Shown here: one piece after another, positions 22,866-35,635 of the stretch
How positions within the stretch are numbered: position 1 is the first letter of the stretch
How the letters are laid out: each line of letters opens with the position of its first letter
DNA from: Bromus sterilis
Taxonomy: Eukaryota > Streptophyta > Magnoliopsida > Poales > Poaceae
Assembly: GCA_950022295.1 (NCBI GenBank)
Contig: OX465595.1
Span: forward strand, 68,594,770-68,658,769
Direction of reading: 5' to 3'
Length of the DNA stretch: 64,000 nucleotides
Program-made: the position numbers and the translations under genes
Notes under the pieces: generated by a model
Seen by the model: the letters and a program-made list of their open reading frames with translations, nothing else
What the model was told of the DNA's origin: nothing
Database searches by the model: none

Positions 22866-25394
22866 GTAAACAGCCCTCGAGCCAAAGCAAACTATGTGGT
22901 CACTGGCGTATAATTTTCCCTCTTCATCATCTCAGCAAACTCTGCCATTCGGGGCTGCTCGGCTTCCGGGTCGGTACCATATGCTGCACCAACACATGAT
23001 TAGCATACGACAAACTGGCTTGATACCAAATGTTCTCAAGAAAAACATCACACATCTTACCAGAGAAAGTCTCGCTGAATACAGCAAACCGCCCAGCGCA
23101 ATATTCTTTAGCCTCTCTCACAGCTTTCCGAGTTGTCTCCAGCTCGGCTTTGTGGTCCTCCTCCTCCTTGGTGTGCAGCTCGGACAATTTCTCTAGATCG
23201 GACTCAAGCTTTGCGATGCTGGCCTCATTCTCCTTCACAGCCTCTTTGTAGTTGTGCAAGCTTTTCTCCAAAGCCTTCTTTTCCATGGCACGCTTCTTGG
23301 CTTGGTCTATCTCCTTCTTCATTTTCGCCACGAAATCATCGTTCTCCTTAACCTTGGCATCAAAAGCTTTCTTGGCCGCCTCTGCAGCAGCACACCAGAA
23401 AGAAAGACAACATATATGACACAACACAAGAGAAGAAGAAGGATACCAATACAAGAGCTTGTATAAAGCCTAAACCAGGACAACTCACCATTGTCCTCAG
23501 CATGTTGCCTCTTCAGCTTGTTGTGCTCTTCAAGCAGCACATCATACGCCTTCTTCGCGACTGCATTCTCCTCTTGCAATTTTTCAAAGGAAGAACCCAT
23601 CTTGCAAGCCTCCTAAGTATAGGAGAAGAACCACAATAAAAATAAAGTCTCCTCACAAAAGACTCTGAATAACTTTGCAAAAGTTACTCGGAGCCTTGGG
23701 GGCTACACCCAGTGGGTGCACTAAGAAGTGCTACCACTGGAAGTTCATCAAAATAAAGTCTCCTCACAAAAGACTCTGAATTACTTCAAGAAGTTACTCG
23801 GATCCTTGGGGGCTACACCCAGTGGGTGCACTAAGAAGCGCTCCCACTAGAAGTTTACATAGTAAAAACTCCTATCAAAAGACTCCGAATAACTTCAAGA
23901 AGTTACTCGGAGCCTTGGGGGCTACACCCAGTGGGTGAACTAAGAAGTGCTCCCACCGGAAGTCCATTAATCTCTAACCTCATTACAAAAGACTCTGAAT
24001 AACTTCTACAAGCTACTCGAAGCCTTGGGGGCTACACCCACTGGGTACACTAAGAAGTTTCCCCAACGGAAGTTTCAAACCTACAGAATACAACCGTTCT
24101 GCCAGAAAGTTGCTCGGACACCCACTGGGTAGAAAACTTACATAAGTACTTACGTGCATGTTGGACTTCACCAGGTTGGCCTCGAAATCTAGCTCGCGCA
24201 AGCGCAGCTCAAACTGAGAAGCCTTCACCAAGGACTCCTTTAGGCCACTGATGATAGCACTCTCAATGGGGGCACCGACTGGAATTGAAGCCGAAGCAGC
24301 AGACTCATCCCTTTGAGCAGTAGCTGGGACCGCAGAAGTTTCTCAACAACTACTGGCAGCAGGACGACCAGACCCAAGTGGTACCTCTCCCCCAAGGATA
24401 ATCACTTCAGGAGGAGTGGCCCCCGTGGCGGCCGGCTCAGTCATGGACCGAGTCGTACCTACAGAAGAATCAATGTCCATATCTGTGGAAGACACAACAG
24501 ATAGTAAAAACAAGAGGTCGCAGTAACAAAAGCACCAACAGACGTGATCAAGAATCCCTACTGACAGCCGCAGCATCCTCTGGAATAGTATCCATAACAA
24601 AAAAGTCAGTCACTCCGCAGGTGCTGACATCATCGTAAGCCTCGGCACCCGGATCCTCAATCCTAGGAAGTGACTCAGAACCACTCGGACGAACACTACA
24701 AAAGGAATGGTTAAAAAAGACTGAAAAGTCAATGAAGTACCGAGTCGAAGAGAACTAGCAGCATTACTTATGAATAGTTTTTAAAGCATGCCTCGGGGGA
24801 GCCACGGCAACTTTAGCTGGTCCGGATCCAGGTCCTTTGGCTTTCTCAACAGCAGCATCCCCTGAGGGGTTAACCTCCCTGCCACCAAGAGTGACAAGCT
24901 TCTTCTTCTTCATCGGCGCAACTTTCCCGTGACTGGAGCCCAGGGACGGAAGCTTGCTGCTGTCTTCCTCACCACTCGGAGGGTGGTACCTCTTGCGAGT
25001 CCGAGTAAGGCCCTCCCGCGCCGACTCACGGTCTTGGTTATTCTTCGAGCGCTGCTCGGATGCCACCTGAACACGGGCCACCTCGGACTCCAGCTCCTCT
25101 CCAGCCTCAACTCCGATCCCCGCGCCAACAATGCTGTCTTCATCTTCCTCGGCGGGATGTTGCAGGACCAGAGGAATGGGAGAAAGGAACTGGGAAAAAT
25201 CCTAACAAAGAAACCCAAAGGACCCGAGTTAGAAATAAGCAGGCAAAATGCATCCCAAGGCACATATGAAACAAGACGACATACCAAAGTCGGAGGATTT
25301 TCGTTGCTAAGGGGCTTCACTCTCCCCACTGGCTGCAGACCATGGGTCACGCTAGTAATAATCTTCATTTGGAGCTCAAATTCATCCATGGGCA
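22866..25394 (-). pseudogene. Element D antisense gene (putative gypsy-type transposon protein), middle and C-terminal exons
   Basis: These minus-strand exons continue the gene whose N-terminus is at 57574. First comes MPMDEFELQMKIIT after the solo-LTR insertion, up to a donor (GGTATGTCG) near 25284. An exon from 25201 to about 24768 holds a glycine/glutamate stretch and a KKKK patch. Two further short exons lie in 24140-24720, one broken by a stop (SSC*). Then come a repeat-filled intron, an exon near 23480-23605 (KLQEENAVAKKAYDVLLEEH), and a long coiled coil at about 23390-22950 (KKAFDAKVKENDDF to ETTRKAVREAKEYC) ending in FSGKMCDVFLENIWYQASL. A frameshift lies near 22940. Exon limits are by eye. 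The product is of unknown function. Confidence 0.7.
23640..24120. repeat. Tandem repeat, ~110-bp unit, about 4.5 copies, inside an intron of the D antisense gene
   Basis: Units begin AAAAGACTCTGAATAACTTC and contain GTTACTCGGAGCCTTGGGGGCTACACC plus GTGGGTGCACTAAGAAG. Starts of the CTTGGGGGCTAC core fall near 23695, 23806, 23915 and 24025, and a partial unit ends near 24120. Confidence 0.9.
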
Positions 25395-28300
25395 TGTCGG
25401 GACCCGGGGTTAGCGTATGCAAGTACAGTTAAGACATAGTCATATGGAGAGCCGAGAACCGCACCCACTTATCTAAGCAGACAAGGCCAAGCACTGAACA
25501 TTCTCGGAAAGCATCGTACGTGAGGGGCATCCCATCCAGGCCGGATGATCAACTGAGATGGGTCCTCATCGTCCGCACACAAGTCAAATGATATGGGTGG
25601 TGAACTCCCATATTCAAAGACAAGTCGCCTCAACCATACTACCGACTATCTCAAAACTTTTACATAGACTTACTCCAGCCCGATCACTTAGTCGGGGTCT
25701 AGGGCGGGCTCGATCATACCACAAAGTGTGCACGAGACGAAGTCTCGAGCAATCGCATCGCGATGCCCCAAGCTGCGCACATCTAAGGGCCACTTGGTGT
25801 ATGAAAGACCGCCGGCCAGAACACAACTAAGGTCTCGAAAACCCATACAAAGACATGCATGTTATAAACATACACGCAGCACACATGCCTTGTATGAACA
25901 GTAGGTACCATTGCAATTCTCTACAAAGTGTACATTTTATTTATAACTCTTATAGAGTGCACACAGAGATCACATACATGTGATCCAACATTACAACACA
26001 GAACGGAAGCAAATTATGTCTGAGTACAGACAAGTTTAACAAGTGGCTTAAGAAGCCTTATTCAAACACAAAGCCCTCCACGAGGGAACCAGTCTGCTGA
26101 CTGGGACTAGACTAGCTTAACTTCAGTCGTCCAGCTCGATGAAGAAGCCACCTTCAGGGTCAGTGGCGTCATCTAAAACATAGATTAAGCAAACGTGAGT
26201 ACAAAGGCGTACTCAGCAAGACTTACATAGGAACTATACTACTCATGCACATGTATCAAGGTAAAGGGAGGTGGGGTTTCACTTGCAGAAATGCCAGCTT
26301 TGACTTGGCTAATCCGGAACTACGAGTACCAGACTTTGAGGTAAGAAGCGTACACGAGTCCACTACTTTCTCCAACCAATACACCACTATGGTGCCTTCC
26401 TCGACTTCCCCACGAGAAAGCACGCCATAGCACTCACACTTATCTTGGTGTGTTTTAGAAGTATCCGGTTCAAGTTATCTAATAATCAAGCTAAGCTTTC
26501 CAAGTAGTCCATAACCGCGGACGCGGCTATTCGAATAGTTTTGTTAACCTTGCAAGGGTGTACCGCTACACACACATGATCATCATTTACCGCCTTTGAT
26601 CTCGACACCATTCAAGGGGTGCCAGCGAGGATGCTCACCACAACTGTTACCTCATAGCCGATCTATTCCGAGAAAGCCGCCTACTTGGGTTGGTTACCAC
26701 AATCGTGAACCCGGCCGGTTTACCGAAGTGGACCCAAGCGATGTGTGCGTGGTGCATAAGCCGGTCTCGGGTGAGCCGTTCTCTCACTTAGCATCCAGGC
26801 CACAAGCCTACCAGAACTCCGAACTACTGCGACATCTGGACATCGAAAGGGATGAGTTAATAGGTTGAGAGGGGTTAGTGAGCCCAATGTGTGGTTGTAC
26901 TCTTCATCTTGGATCACCACACAAGAACTCGTACTAGGGCGGTGTTCAACGAGACAACCCACCGTGTACTCCTACACAGCCTCTCATCGTTCACCTTGTA
27001 TTAGGGTCGATTCACCAACACTTTTCTACCACCAACAACATGATCATTCCCATCCCGACTCACATCACAGTAACAACATGGTATCATACTAAGCATGCAA
27101 TAAGCGATAACATTTGCAGGGGCCACATGATATCATTCAACTCCTACATTTGCTAGGATTGTGGTTTGCTTACTACTGTGACAAAATGATAGGTCATGCA
27201 AAGGAATGGGTTCATCTATGCGGTAGAAACGAAGCATGGTGATCATCCTAAACAATGCATAAGCGAGACATGAGAGGGAAGTGGGATTTTATCGACATGA
27301 TCAATGGGGGTTTGCTTGCCTTGCTGACGAGGTTCGGGTTCGGGGTCTTCAACGTAGGGGGTGACCTCTTGCTCCGGTTCCACGTCTAACAGCAACATGA
27401 CAATCATAGGATCAACAGAATGTACAATGCACAATCACATGAATAATATTGAAAGGGTGATGTTCATGGTACTGATGTGTTGAGCCTTCCATTTAAATGG
27501 AGTATATTGCAAATTGAATTGCAAATTCAAACTCCACATTTGAATTCAACATTAACCAAGTTATATGTGATATAGTTTGATCATTTTGAATTATCTTCAA
27601 ATGTGTATGATATGCCTCTGATGTGTGATTGAAATGTAGCATGTTGCCATGGTTCAAGTTGCAAAAATATTTGATTTGAATTTGATTTAATTCCATTTAA
27701 ATCAAATAGCAAATGCTACTGATCACATTTTAAATTCAACTCAAACAGAGTTGAAAGTTGCATATTTGGAAAGATACTTTTCTCCTGATCATTTTTCATA
27801 TATTATTTGTCCAATTTGGAGTTAATATGAATTTTCTATGAATTTCCAAAGTTTGGGATATTTTCTGGAATTTCTGGAATTCTTTTAATTCAAATAATCT
27901 CTGGAAATTCATTTAAATGATTTACTGCGTCAGGCTGACGTCAAGCTGGCGTCAAGGGGGGGGCTGACATGTGGGACCACCCTGTCAGTGGTTGGTTAAC
28001 TTAACCCGTGGGTTAACTTAATCCAGTGGCTTAATTAAGCCACTGGGCCCACTGGTCAGTGACCCAGGGGTCACTTAACTGGTGAAAACAGGGGGGGGGG
28101 GGGGGGTTTAGCACTGACACGCCGGCGGCTAAACGCCGGCGGCCTGGCCACGACGGCGCAGCACGGGAACACGATTCCGGCCACGGGAGGGGAAACGGAG
28201 GGCACCACTGGATGCAGCGTCGTCTTCCGCGTCTTCTGGAAGCATCGGGGGTCCACGGGGAGCTCTGTATCGACGACGGCGACGACTCCGACGGCAGCAG

Positions 28301-29497
28301 AACCACGGCGAAGTCGCAGTCGACGCTACCGTGCAATACTAAGGCTGATCTTACTTGCGTTCGAACGCTGGCATGCTCAGGAGTCAAGCGCGCGCTCTAG
28401 TTGAGACGAAGGGGCACAGGGGCGACCTCGAGCTCATCCATGGCGGCGAAGTGCTTCGGCATCCATGGCGGATGAAGACAGAGGGCGGGAGGGAGACCAA
28501 GGAGTAGTTCTAACAAACTGGGAGCTCACCGTGAATCCAAATGAAGCGGTGGCGAAGTCGGAGGAGCTCGGGGTTGGCCGGAATTGAAGGAAGTTCACGG
28601 CGGCTCCGGCGATGAAGATGTTGAAGCTCACGTCGTCTGCGTTGGCGCTGAGCTTCGATTGACTTGGGGGAACGACGGAGTCGACGGTGCTGGAGAGATC
28701 AGACACGGCGGCAAGGCTGGAGGAGCACAGTCGCCACGTCGGTGCACTGCCGCGCCGGGCTAGGGTTTCTGCGGCGGAGCGATTTCTTCGCGGGGAGAAG
28801 AACCAGAGGGCGAGGAAGGGGAAAGTGAGGCGCGGGGCGTCTCCTGGTGCGATAAGGACGCCTGGGGAGGCCTGGAAGCTTGAAGACGTCGTCGTGGCGT
28901 CCACGGCGTCGGCGCCGCGCCACCGAGCTGCTTGGCAGCGCGGGGTGGAAGACAACAAGGTGGGCTTCGCGGGCTGGGTCGGCTGGAGAGGTGGGCCTTG
29001 CCCCTGGCGAGAGGTAAGTCCTTTTTATTTTTCTGTTTAATCTTTCCTTTCTGTTTTTCTGTATATTTGTTTTGACTTTGGTAAAAATACCAAACCATTT
29101 TATTAAATGCTGAAAACTTTTATGTGGCCTCATAATAATATAAACTAGCCACTCATAAACTTTCAACATTTTTAAAATTCAAAAGATTTGAATTTTAAAT
29201 CAAAAAGGGGTATTTCTTTAATTCCAAGGTACTGTTTGAATATTTGAAAAATCTATGAGCATGGGGTGGGTCCCACATCACTTGATATGTGATCACACTC
29301 ATTTATAAGACTTTTCAAAACTCTAACATGAATTTTTGGAAAAGATTTTTATCTGGCCTTTTGAATTAATTCATCTGGGGGGTGTTCCTTCTCCCATTTT
29401 GATTTTGAATTTGATTTCCAAGATTTATTTTTGAAATTTTGACATGATGCAAAGGCACTAGCTAACCCTAACACATACCTAACAGAGGGTTCTGACA
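25395..29497 (+). mobile_element. Element G: probable solo LTR, 4.1 kb
   Basis: It begins TGTCGGGACCC and ends GGGTTCTGACA, an imperfect inverted repeat with TG...CA ends. It is flanked by exact GGGCA duplications (25390-25394 and 29498-29502). Removing it rejoins the D antisense reading frame (EMP to MDEFELQ). I find no second copy of its ends inside, no primer-binding site and no pol, so it is most simply a solo LTR left by LTR-LTR recombination; a full non-coding element is the alternative. Inside are a GC-rich block (28030-29010) with overlapping unconvincing frames, CTAGGGTTT near 28760, a donor-like GAGGTAAGT near 29010 and a run of 16 G at 28091-28106. The orientation is uncertain, plus favoured. 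Confidence 0.78.
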
Positions 29498-30092
29498 GGG
29501 CATCTCGGATCTGCTATACCGAGTGTCATCATGTAGCCCGGAGTACGTCCACATCCCCCGAGCCCTAGCTTGGAGAGGATGGATCTTCCGAATAACAAAT
29601 GTGGCAATTAGATCCGTGGCATCCACGTCGTTCCTCTTCAACGTTATGATCTCGCGCATCAAGGGGAGCACCTGCTCCTTATCGGCGTTGGTGAGTCGAG
29701 GATTCCAACCCTGGGAAGTGGTCAGCCTCACGTCCGAGTAGGGGGGCAATGTGCGCACCCCCGGCTCCTCCGCCACCTTACAATAAAACCAACTATTCTG
29801 CCAGTTCTTCACAGAATCTGACAACATGGAAGCAAAATACTGAACCCCTTGTTTTCGAGCTAGAAACAAACCACCACACAAGTGATTGAATTCCACACCT
29901 CCGCCCTCCCCGGATTTCATAGCCTTCTGGGGCTTAATGGTGTATATGGTTCAAAAGAGATGCCAGTGGGGCTCTATGCCCAAATAACCCTCACATAGGG
30001 TGAAGAAGCTAGAAAGAAGGGTAATGACATTGGGAACGATGTGATGAAGTTGGGAGCCCGTAAAATCCAAGAAATCCAAGAAGAAGGGATGC
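29498..30092 (-). pseudogene. Element D antisense gene, conserved core (putative gypsy-type transposon domain)
   Basis: Read leftwards from 30092: HPFFLDFLDFTGSQLHHIVP, then FFTLCEGYLGIEPHWHLF, matching the conserved start of the plant putative gypsy-type transposon family (Pfam Transposase_28, PF04195). A TGA at 29951-29953 breaks the frame. The same frame then continues with SVKNWQNSWFYCKV, LTNADKEQVLPLMREI and KIHPLQARARGMWTYSG, and ends at SRSEMP where element G is inserted. Before B/C inserted, the frame ran on from the exon at 57574. Despite the family name there is no catalytic motif that would make this a transposase. Confidence 0.83.
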
Positions 30093-31710
30093 TGATGACC
30101 CTCAACGTAAAGGGATCTATTGTAGCGTTTTCGATAAGTAAGAGTGTCGAACCCAACGAGGAGCAAAAGGTATTGATAGGTGATGAAGGACAAGGAATAA
30201 CTGCAAACACTGAAAGATAACTTTTTAGGGGTTTTCGATATAAGCAACTACTCCCTCCGTTCCATAATAGATGACTTCCAAATAGATGAATCTAGACTAC
30301 ATTTAGTTCAAGATACATCTATTTACAAATCATCTAATATGGAACGGAGGGAGTATAAGATAAAAGCAAGCAAAGTAAATAGCACTGAGGAGCAGCAAGT
30401 GGCCAAATCCTTTTGTGCAAAGGATAAGCCTGACAACTGAACTTATAAAGACTAAAGCGTTCTTGAGGACACATGGAGAGGTAGTCACGTGCTTTCGCCA
30501 TACTCCGTATCCATAACAAGTGTTGTGCTGATAAGTGTTGAGTGGGTGGATCTGTGCTAGCACACCTTCTAGACTAAGATAAGTGCAATCTTATGATTAA
30601 ACATCTTGCAAGCATCCGAAAATACAAGATAGAAATTAAGGCAAAGCCTAACCACAGCAATAAGATCAAGGATCCATTACTCCCTTGTGCTAAAGTGTGC
30701 AAACTGTGGTTCAGGTTTCTATCACTCCGGAAACCCACTGTAAGCATTCTTAATACACAATGTATTCCCCTAGGTCCTTAAGAAGGCGAAGTGTTGAGTG
30801 TTCGACTCACACAACACCACTAGGAAAATAACAACACAACTTAAATATCAAACAACACAAATTACTTCAATATCATATGACTACTAGCAACTAGACTTCT
30901 CCCATGTCCTCAAGAACTAAAGTAACTACTCACAAGACATAAAAGAGATCATGATCAGAGATGATAAATATATGATAAAAAATCTGGACATAATGGTATT
31001 TCTCCAACAAAACTCAATAGCATTCACCACAAAGGAGTAATCAACACCGGTAGAGTAGAGAGGATAGATAGTACGGATTACAACACAAAATGAACTTGTG
31101 AGGTGAGATTGGATTGTGGTGGAGATGGTGCTGATGTTGGGGATGATGTTGATGATGATCTCGATGATTCCCGTGACCATGGTGACGACGATGGCGATGA
31201 TCTCCCCTTCCGGGAGGTGATCTCCTAGGCGGAATCTGCCCGCCGGAGAGCCCTTTTCTTCTCTGTAGGTTTCCGCCACGGAGCGGCGACGGAACTCCGT
31301 GATGGCCTCTCTTTTTAGGGTTTTCGCGTAACGAGGAGTATATAGGCCAGAGGGGGAGCCGGGAGTGGCCCCAGGGCTCCAGGCGCCCTCCCAGCGCGGC
31401 CAGGGGTGGGGCCTCGCCAGGTGGCCGCCTGGGGCTCCTGTGGCCCCCCTTTGGCCCCTCTTCGGCGAGTCTTCGTTATTCTTCTGTAAAATACCCCCCG
31501 TCGATTTTCAGGTAATTTGGAGGTATTCTTCTTCAGCAACTCAGCGTCCACTTTTTACCGCTGAATCCTGCGTCTGCTGCTTCGGCACCGGAAAGTTGCA
31601 AACTGTGTAAAATAAGCCAAAACAACATAAGAACATCATCGTAACATGAAATATATCAATGAATAAGGATGAATTACGATATAAAATAGTGATGCATTTT
31701 GGACGTATCA
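30093..31710 (-). repeat. Left LTR of B/C (3' LTR of unit B), carrying a MITE
   Basis: On the minus strand it begins TGATACGTCCAAAATGC and ends GAGGGTCATCA. Without the 105 bases of MITE plus duplication its length is 1513, against 1514 for the middle LTR. A minus-strand TATA box (TATATA near 31339-31344) lies above a GC-rich leader. Confidence 0.9.
30251..30353. mobile_element. Stowaway-type MITE, 103 bp, in the left B/C LTR
   Basis: The ends are CTCCCTCCGTTCC and GGAACGGAGGGAG, flanked by TA on both sides. The other two LTR copies show the empty site (AACTATAAGATAAAAG), which proves the insertion boundaries. It has no coding capacity; it would be moved by a Tc1/mariner transposase in trans. 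Confidence 0.95.
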
Positions 31711-33319
31711 ACTCCCCCAAGCTTAGACCTCGCTTGTCCCCAAGCGAAAGCTGAGCTCGGTAAACCTGTCCACAAGTTTAGAGAGTGAAGTGTCGATAAA
31801 CAAAATATGGACAAGAAGCATCATGATCTTTTCACCAAACTCAAACATCCTGAACAGCAATATCCAACTCATAAAGCCCTTATGAAAGATTAATAACAAT
31901 TACAATCAAAAGTAGGGCTAAGGAAACTTATCAAATCATGGCAAACAATTCCTTTGGTCAAGGGACACCTAAAAGCTTTTACCTTTGCTCTTTCTCTTTA
32001 TATTTTGAAGTGATGATTTGGAACTTTTTGAAAGAACAAGCTATTAGTAATGAAGTGTAAATGCTAAGACAAAGGAAGATGTTTGCTTGGCAAAGGCTTT
32101 TACAAACAACTTACTTATCAAGAGATAATGTCAACAATGATATGGCATGGCAAACTTTAATGCAGCATTATATTGATGAATCTTCATCAGCATCAAGTGT
32201 CTGTTCTCTTTGGGAAAGGAGGAAGTAGGGAAACTGACTCAACATAAAATTAAACGAACTAATAGCCTTGTTAAAGGCAAGCAGGGAAAACTCAAGTGCT
32301 ATCCTTAGATCAAACAGAATGAAAACAAGTTTTGAGAGGTGAATGATTTGTCAACGAATGCTAATAGATAACTCAATTTCTTCTCAGATTGGACAAGTTT
32401 TGAGGAACGGCTCCCAAACGGGGACGATCACATCCCCACAATCTCCTTTGTTTATCACTGCCAAAGTTTTCTAATTTCTCATGAACAACGCACTCATGCC
32501 AGTTCCTCCTCGTATTAGGGGTTTGCAGATTAGACATGCAATCCCGGGGTAAAACTTTTCCAAGTTAAGAAGGTCATGAGTTAACTACTACTTCCTCGTG
32601 AGCTAAAACAGGGGCACAAAACAGAAGATTTTGAACATCCAAGGATAACACAAAAATTCTATGCTTTAGGAGTGGTAGTGGAATACCACGAATAGGAAGG
32701 TATGGTGGACTCATATGGAAGGTGTTGGTTTCAGGGTATGGATGTACAAGCAGAAGTCCGCTTAGTACAGAGGTTTGACTAGCAAAGGCTTTGAGAGAAC
32801 AGACAAATGATGATGGCTTGGATGCAAAGCAATATAAAGCATAAACATTAAAACAAGCATAACACATCAAGTTGTCTTCCTTGTCAACATAACACTACAA
32901 GCATAATAACAAAGAGGGTTTTGGCTATGTCGCTACTTTGAGAAAAATAACATCCTTGTTGTTATGACCAAAGCTATGTTTGCCAAGATTAAATAAAGTT
33001 TTCAAAGCCATACCTGATATAAGGTCAATACTCCCCATAAGAATCGTCACAAGGTCGATTACGTGAAGAGAATACCAAGTGCAGCGAAGGGATCAATAGA
33101 CTTCTCATTAATATTCCATCATAGACGACTCCACACTCACAGATACATAACTCTCCAGAAAGGAGTGATAGACCTTAAAGCAAACACCTATTTTATAAGA
33201 TAACTTCCCTAGACATGATATGACTCTACTTGACTCTAAAAGAAAAAGATAAAGATAAAAATACCGGGCACTCCCCCAAGCTTGGAACAAGCTAAGGGGA
33301 TGCCAATACCCGAGGAGAT
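31711..33319 (-). other. 3' untranslated region of unit B
   Basis: The polypurine tract (minus AAGCTTGGGGGAG, 31712-31724) adjoins the LTR. The rest is non-coding and matches 52068-53721 of unit C. A block present in unit C around 52848-52890 is missing here near 32485. No gene is seen. Confidence 0.75.
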
Positions 33320-33469
33320 TTACTCCTCATCCTGTTGTGGTTGTTTCTTCAGATCCCTATTGACACGACGAAGGGTTCGGTTTTCAGCTTCTAGGATTTC
33401 CACTTGCACTTTCAGTACACGGAAATCTTCACAAAGTTGGTTGGTGATGCGGTAGGCTTCGGAGATGGT
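33320..33469 (-). pseudogene. C-terminal part of the unit B ORF after integrase, cut off by element H
   Basis: It encodes ITNQLCEDFRVLKVQVEILE and the charged tail DLKKQPQQDEE. It continues the frame piece at 45148-45434 once H is removed. See the intact version at 53722. Confidence 0.75.
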
Positions 33470-33474
33470 GGAAA

Positions 33475-35635
33475 TGTTGAGAAACATAGTAGAAAACAAA
33501 AAAATCGGCCTACGAATCAAGAACCCAAGATCATCCAAGAAGATTGCATACAAGGTTTTAGGTCATGGCTCACCAACTGATGTAGCGGAAGTAGAGTTGG
33601 TGTAGCTCGTTGAAGTAGATCTCGTGGATCATCCCACAAACAGTCCCTCGATCAAGATCACCGAGGAAGAAGTAGAACCTCGATCCGTCCCACGCACAAG
33701 TCCCTCGAGCAAGTCCCTCGAACAAGATCTTCGAGGAAGAAGAAGAAGAAGTTCCTCGGAGAAGGATAAAAGATATGATCCCTCTACCGGTATCCACACA
33801 TCCCGTAGCAGAAATCCAGAAGAGCTCCGCCGTCCAGAGAAGAACGCCACCGAGAAAACTAGAGGGAGAAAATCCTAACGGATTCCGATCTAGAACAGCG
33901 TCTAAACCGGGGTCTAATTGTGGAGCAACGGGGTTTAGAGGAGGGAGGGTGGCGCAGGGGGGCTAGGGTTAAGTTGTGCTGCGCCCCCCACCCCTCCCCC
34001 ACATTATATAGGTGGCCAAGAGGCCCCTTGGCCGGCCAAGGGAGGTGTGGAGTCCCTATGGGACTCCTACTCCCAAAGGGAGTCCTTCCCACCGGGGAAT
34101 CCTAATCCAAAGTGGATTGCAATCCTACTTGGAGTAGGATTGCTCCCTATAGCGTCCTCCCCACCTCCTAGACGGCTAGGGTCTGCCTAGGTGGCTTTCC
34201 CCAAAGGGGGCGTGGGGTAGTGAGTGGTCCTTCCCGGAACCTTCCAGAACCTTCCAGAACCTTCCAGGACCTTCCAGGACCATCCGGGACCTTCTAGGAT
34301 GGTTTTGGGACATTCCAGAACTTTCTGGAGCACTTCCAGGACCTTTTGGGACCGTTCTCGGACGTTCCGGAGCCATCCGGATAGTTTCCAAGACCATCCG
34401 AGTTACAGTTTAAGCCACCCGATGACCGCGAAGGTTGTCGGGACGCCCAGCGATTATCCGGAAACTATTCCGGTTGATCCAGGAATTCCCCAGTACCATT
34501 CTCATATGTTCCAGAACCACCTGGGACTACTCCAGAGTGATCCGGACATATCCTTAAATACCCAAAACTACTTCTGGTGCCCTTATGAACTATTTCATAA
34601 ATCCCCGAAACTACTTCCGGTGCCCGTATGAACTATTCTGTTTTGCTTCCACTAGACCTTCTACCATTCCAGTATTCTAACAGACTACTGCTCGTTAAGT
34701 GTGTGACCCAATAGGTTCGGTATAATGCGGACATGACTCAGAACATCTTCCGGACATAGGTCAACAGCCTTTTGTCAATAGCCAATAATCAACAGCGGAG
34801 CCATGGACACCCATGTTGACTCCCGCACATACACGAAGAAACTTCGAGTGAACCATTATGTTTAGTCATGTACCATTCACTTTGCTTCGCGATATATGAC
34901 AAAGTTAGAGGAGAGAAGTTTGGCACCCATGTCTAACAACTTCTTGAACACAAGCCACTCGTTATCCTCTTTGCTCGTTTGTCCCTTTTTTCTCGTTATC
35001 ATATTCCGGTATCCCCGTGACTGAATCACAATGCGTCTGGCCAGACTATAATGGATACCGTAAATACTGAGTGGGCCCGAAGTGAATATCTTCTTCATCG
35101 TGAAGGAGCAAATCGCAATCTTGAACTATCACAGTTATTAGACACACTATCCAATGTACCCAGAACTTATTTTACTACTTCCCAGTAACGAGAAGATTCA
35201 TCTAAGAACCAAAGCACATCTTCCTGTGTGAAGCAACTTGATACTCTCATGGTCTAAGGAATTACGTATATGATAACATTTCATGATATGACTTATAACA
35301 TTGTTACGATGTGATCTCTAAGTATATCATTCAATACTAGGGTCGGTTCAACATCATTGTTCTGCTAACAATATGTTCTCATTGCTACTGACATCCTTGT
35401 ACAAGAACAATGTCCATGATTAAGAAAATGTAATCATCAGTTAGCACATGAGCTGGTCTTAGAGGCTAAACCAGGAACTCTTAGTGTTTACATTTCCACA
35501 CATGCAAGTGAGTTTTCTTCTGAATCTCATAGTCAGGGTCATTGCAATTATAACACAGAAATATAAACATTAATTATGAACATGGAAATACATATAATAA
35601 CATTTTATTATTGCCTCTAGGGCATATTTCCAACA
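33475..35635 (-). repeat. Left LTR of element H
   Basis: It is 2161 bp, TG...CA. A minus-strand TATA box lies at 34004-34010. A short degenerate tandem repeat of CCTTCCAGAA-type units lies at about 34226-34360. Confidence 0.92.

Noticed and set aside
23640..24120. CRISPR-like array
   Set aside because: The units are directly adjacent ~110-bp satellite copies without unique spacers, in plant nuclear DNA.
28434..29040. Overlapping 117-174-residue frames on both strands in the GC-rich part of G
   Set aside because: High GC lengthens chance frames. The translations are low-complexity with no domain, and the region is inside a probable LTR.
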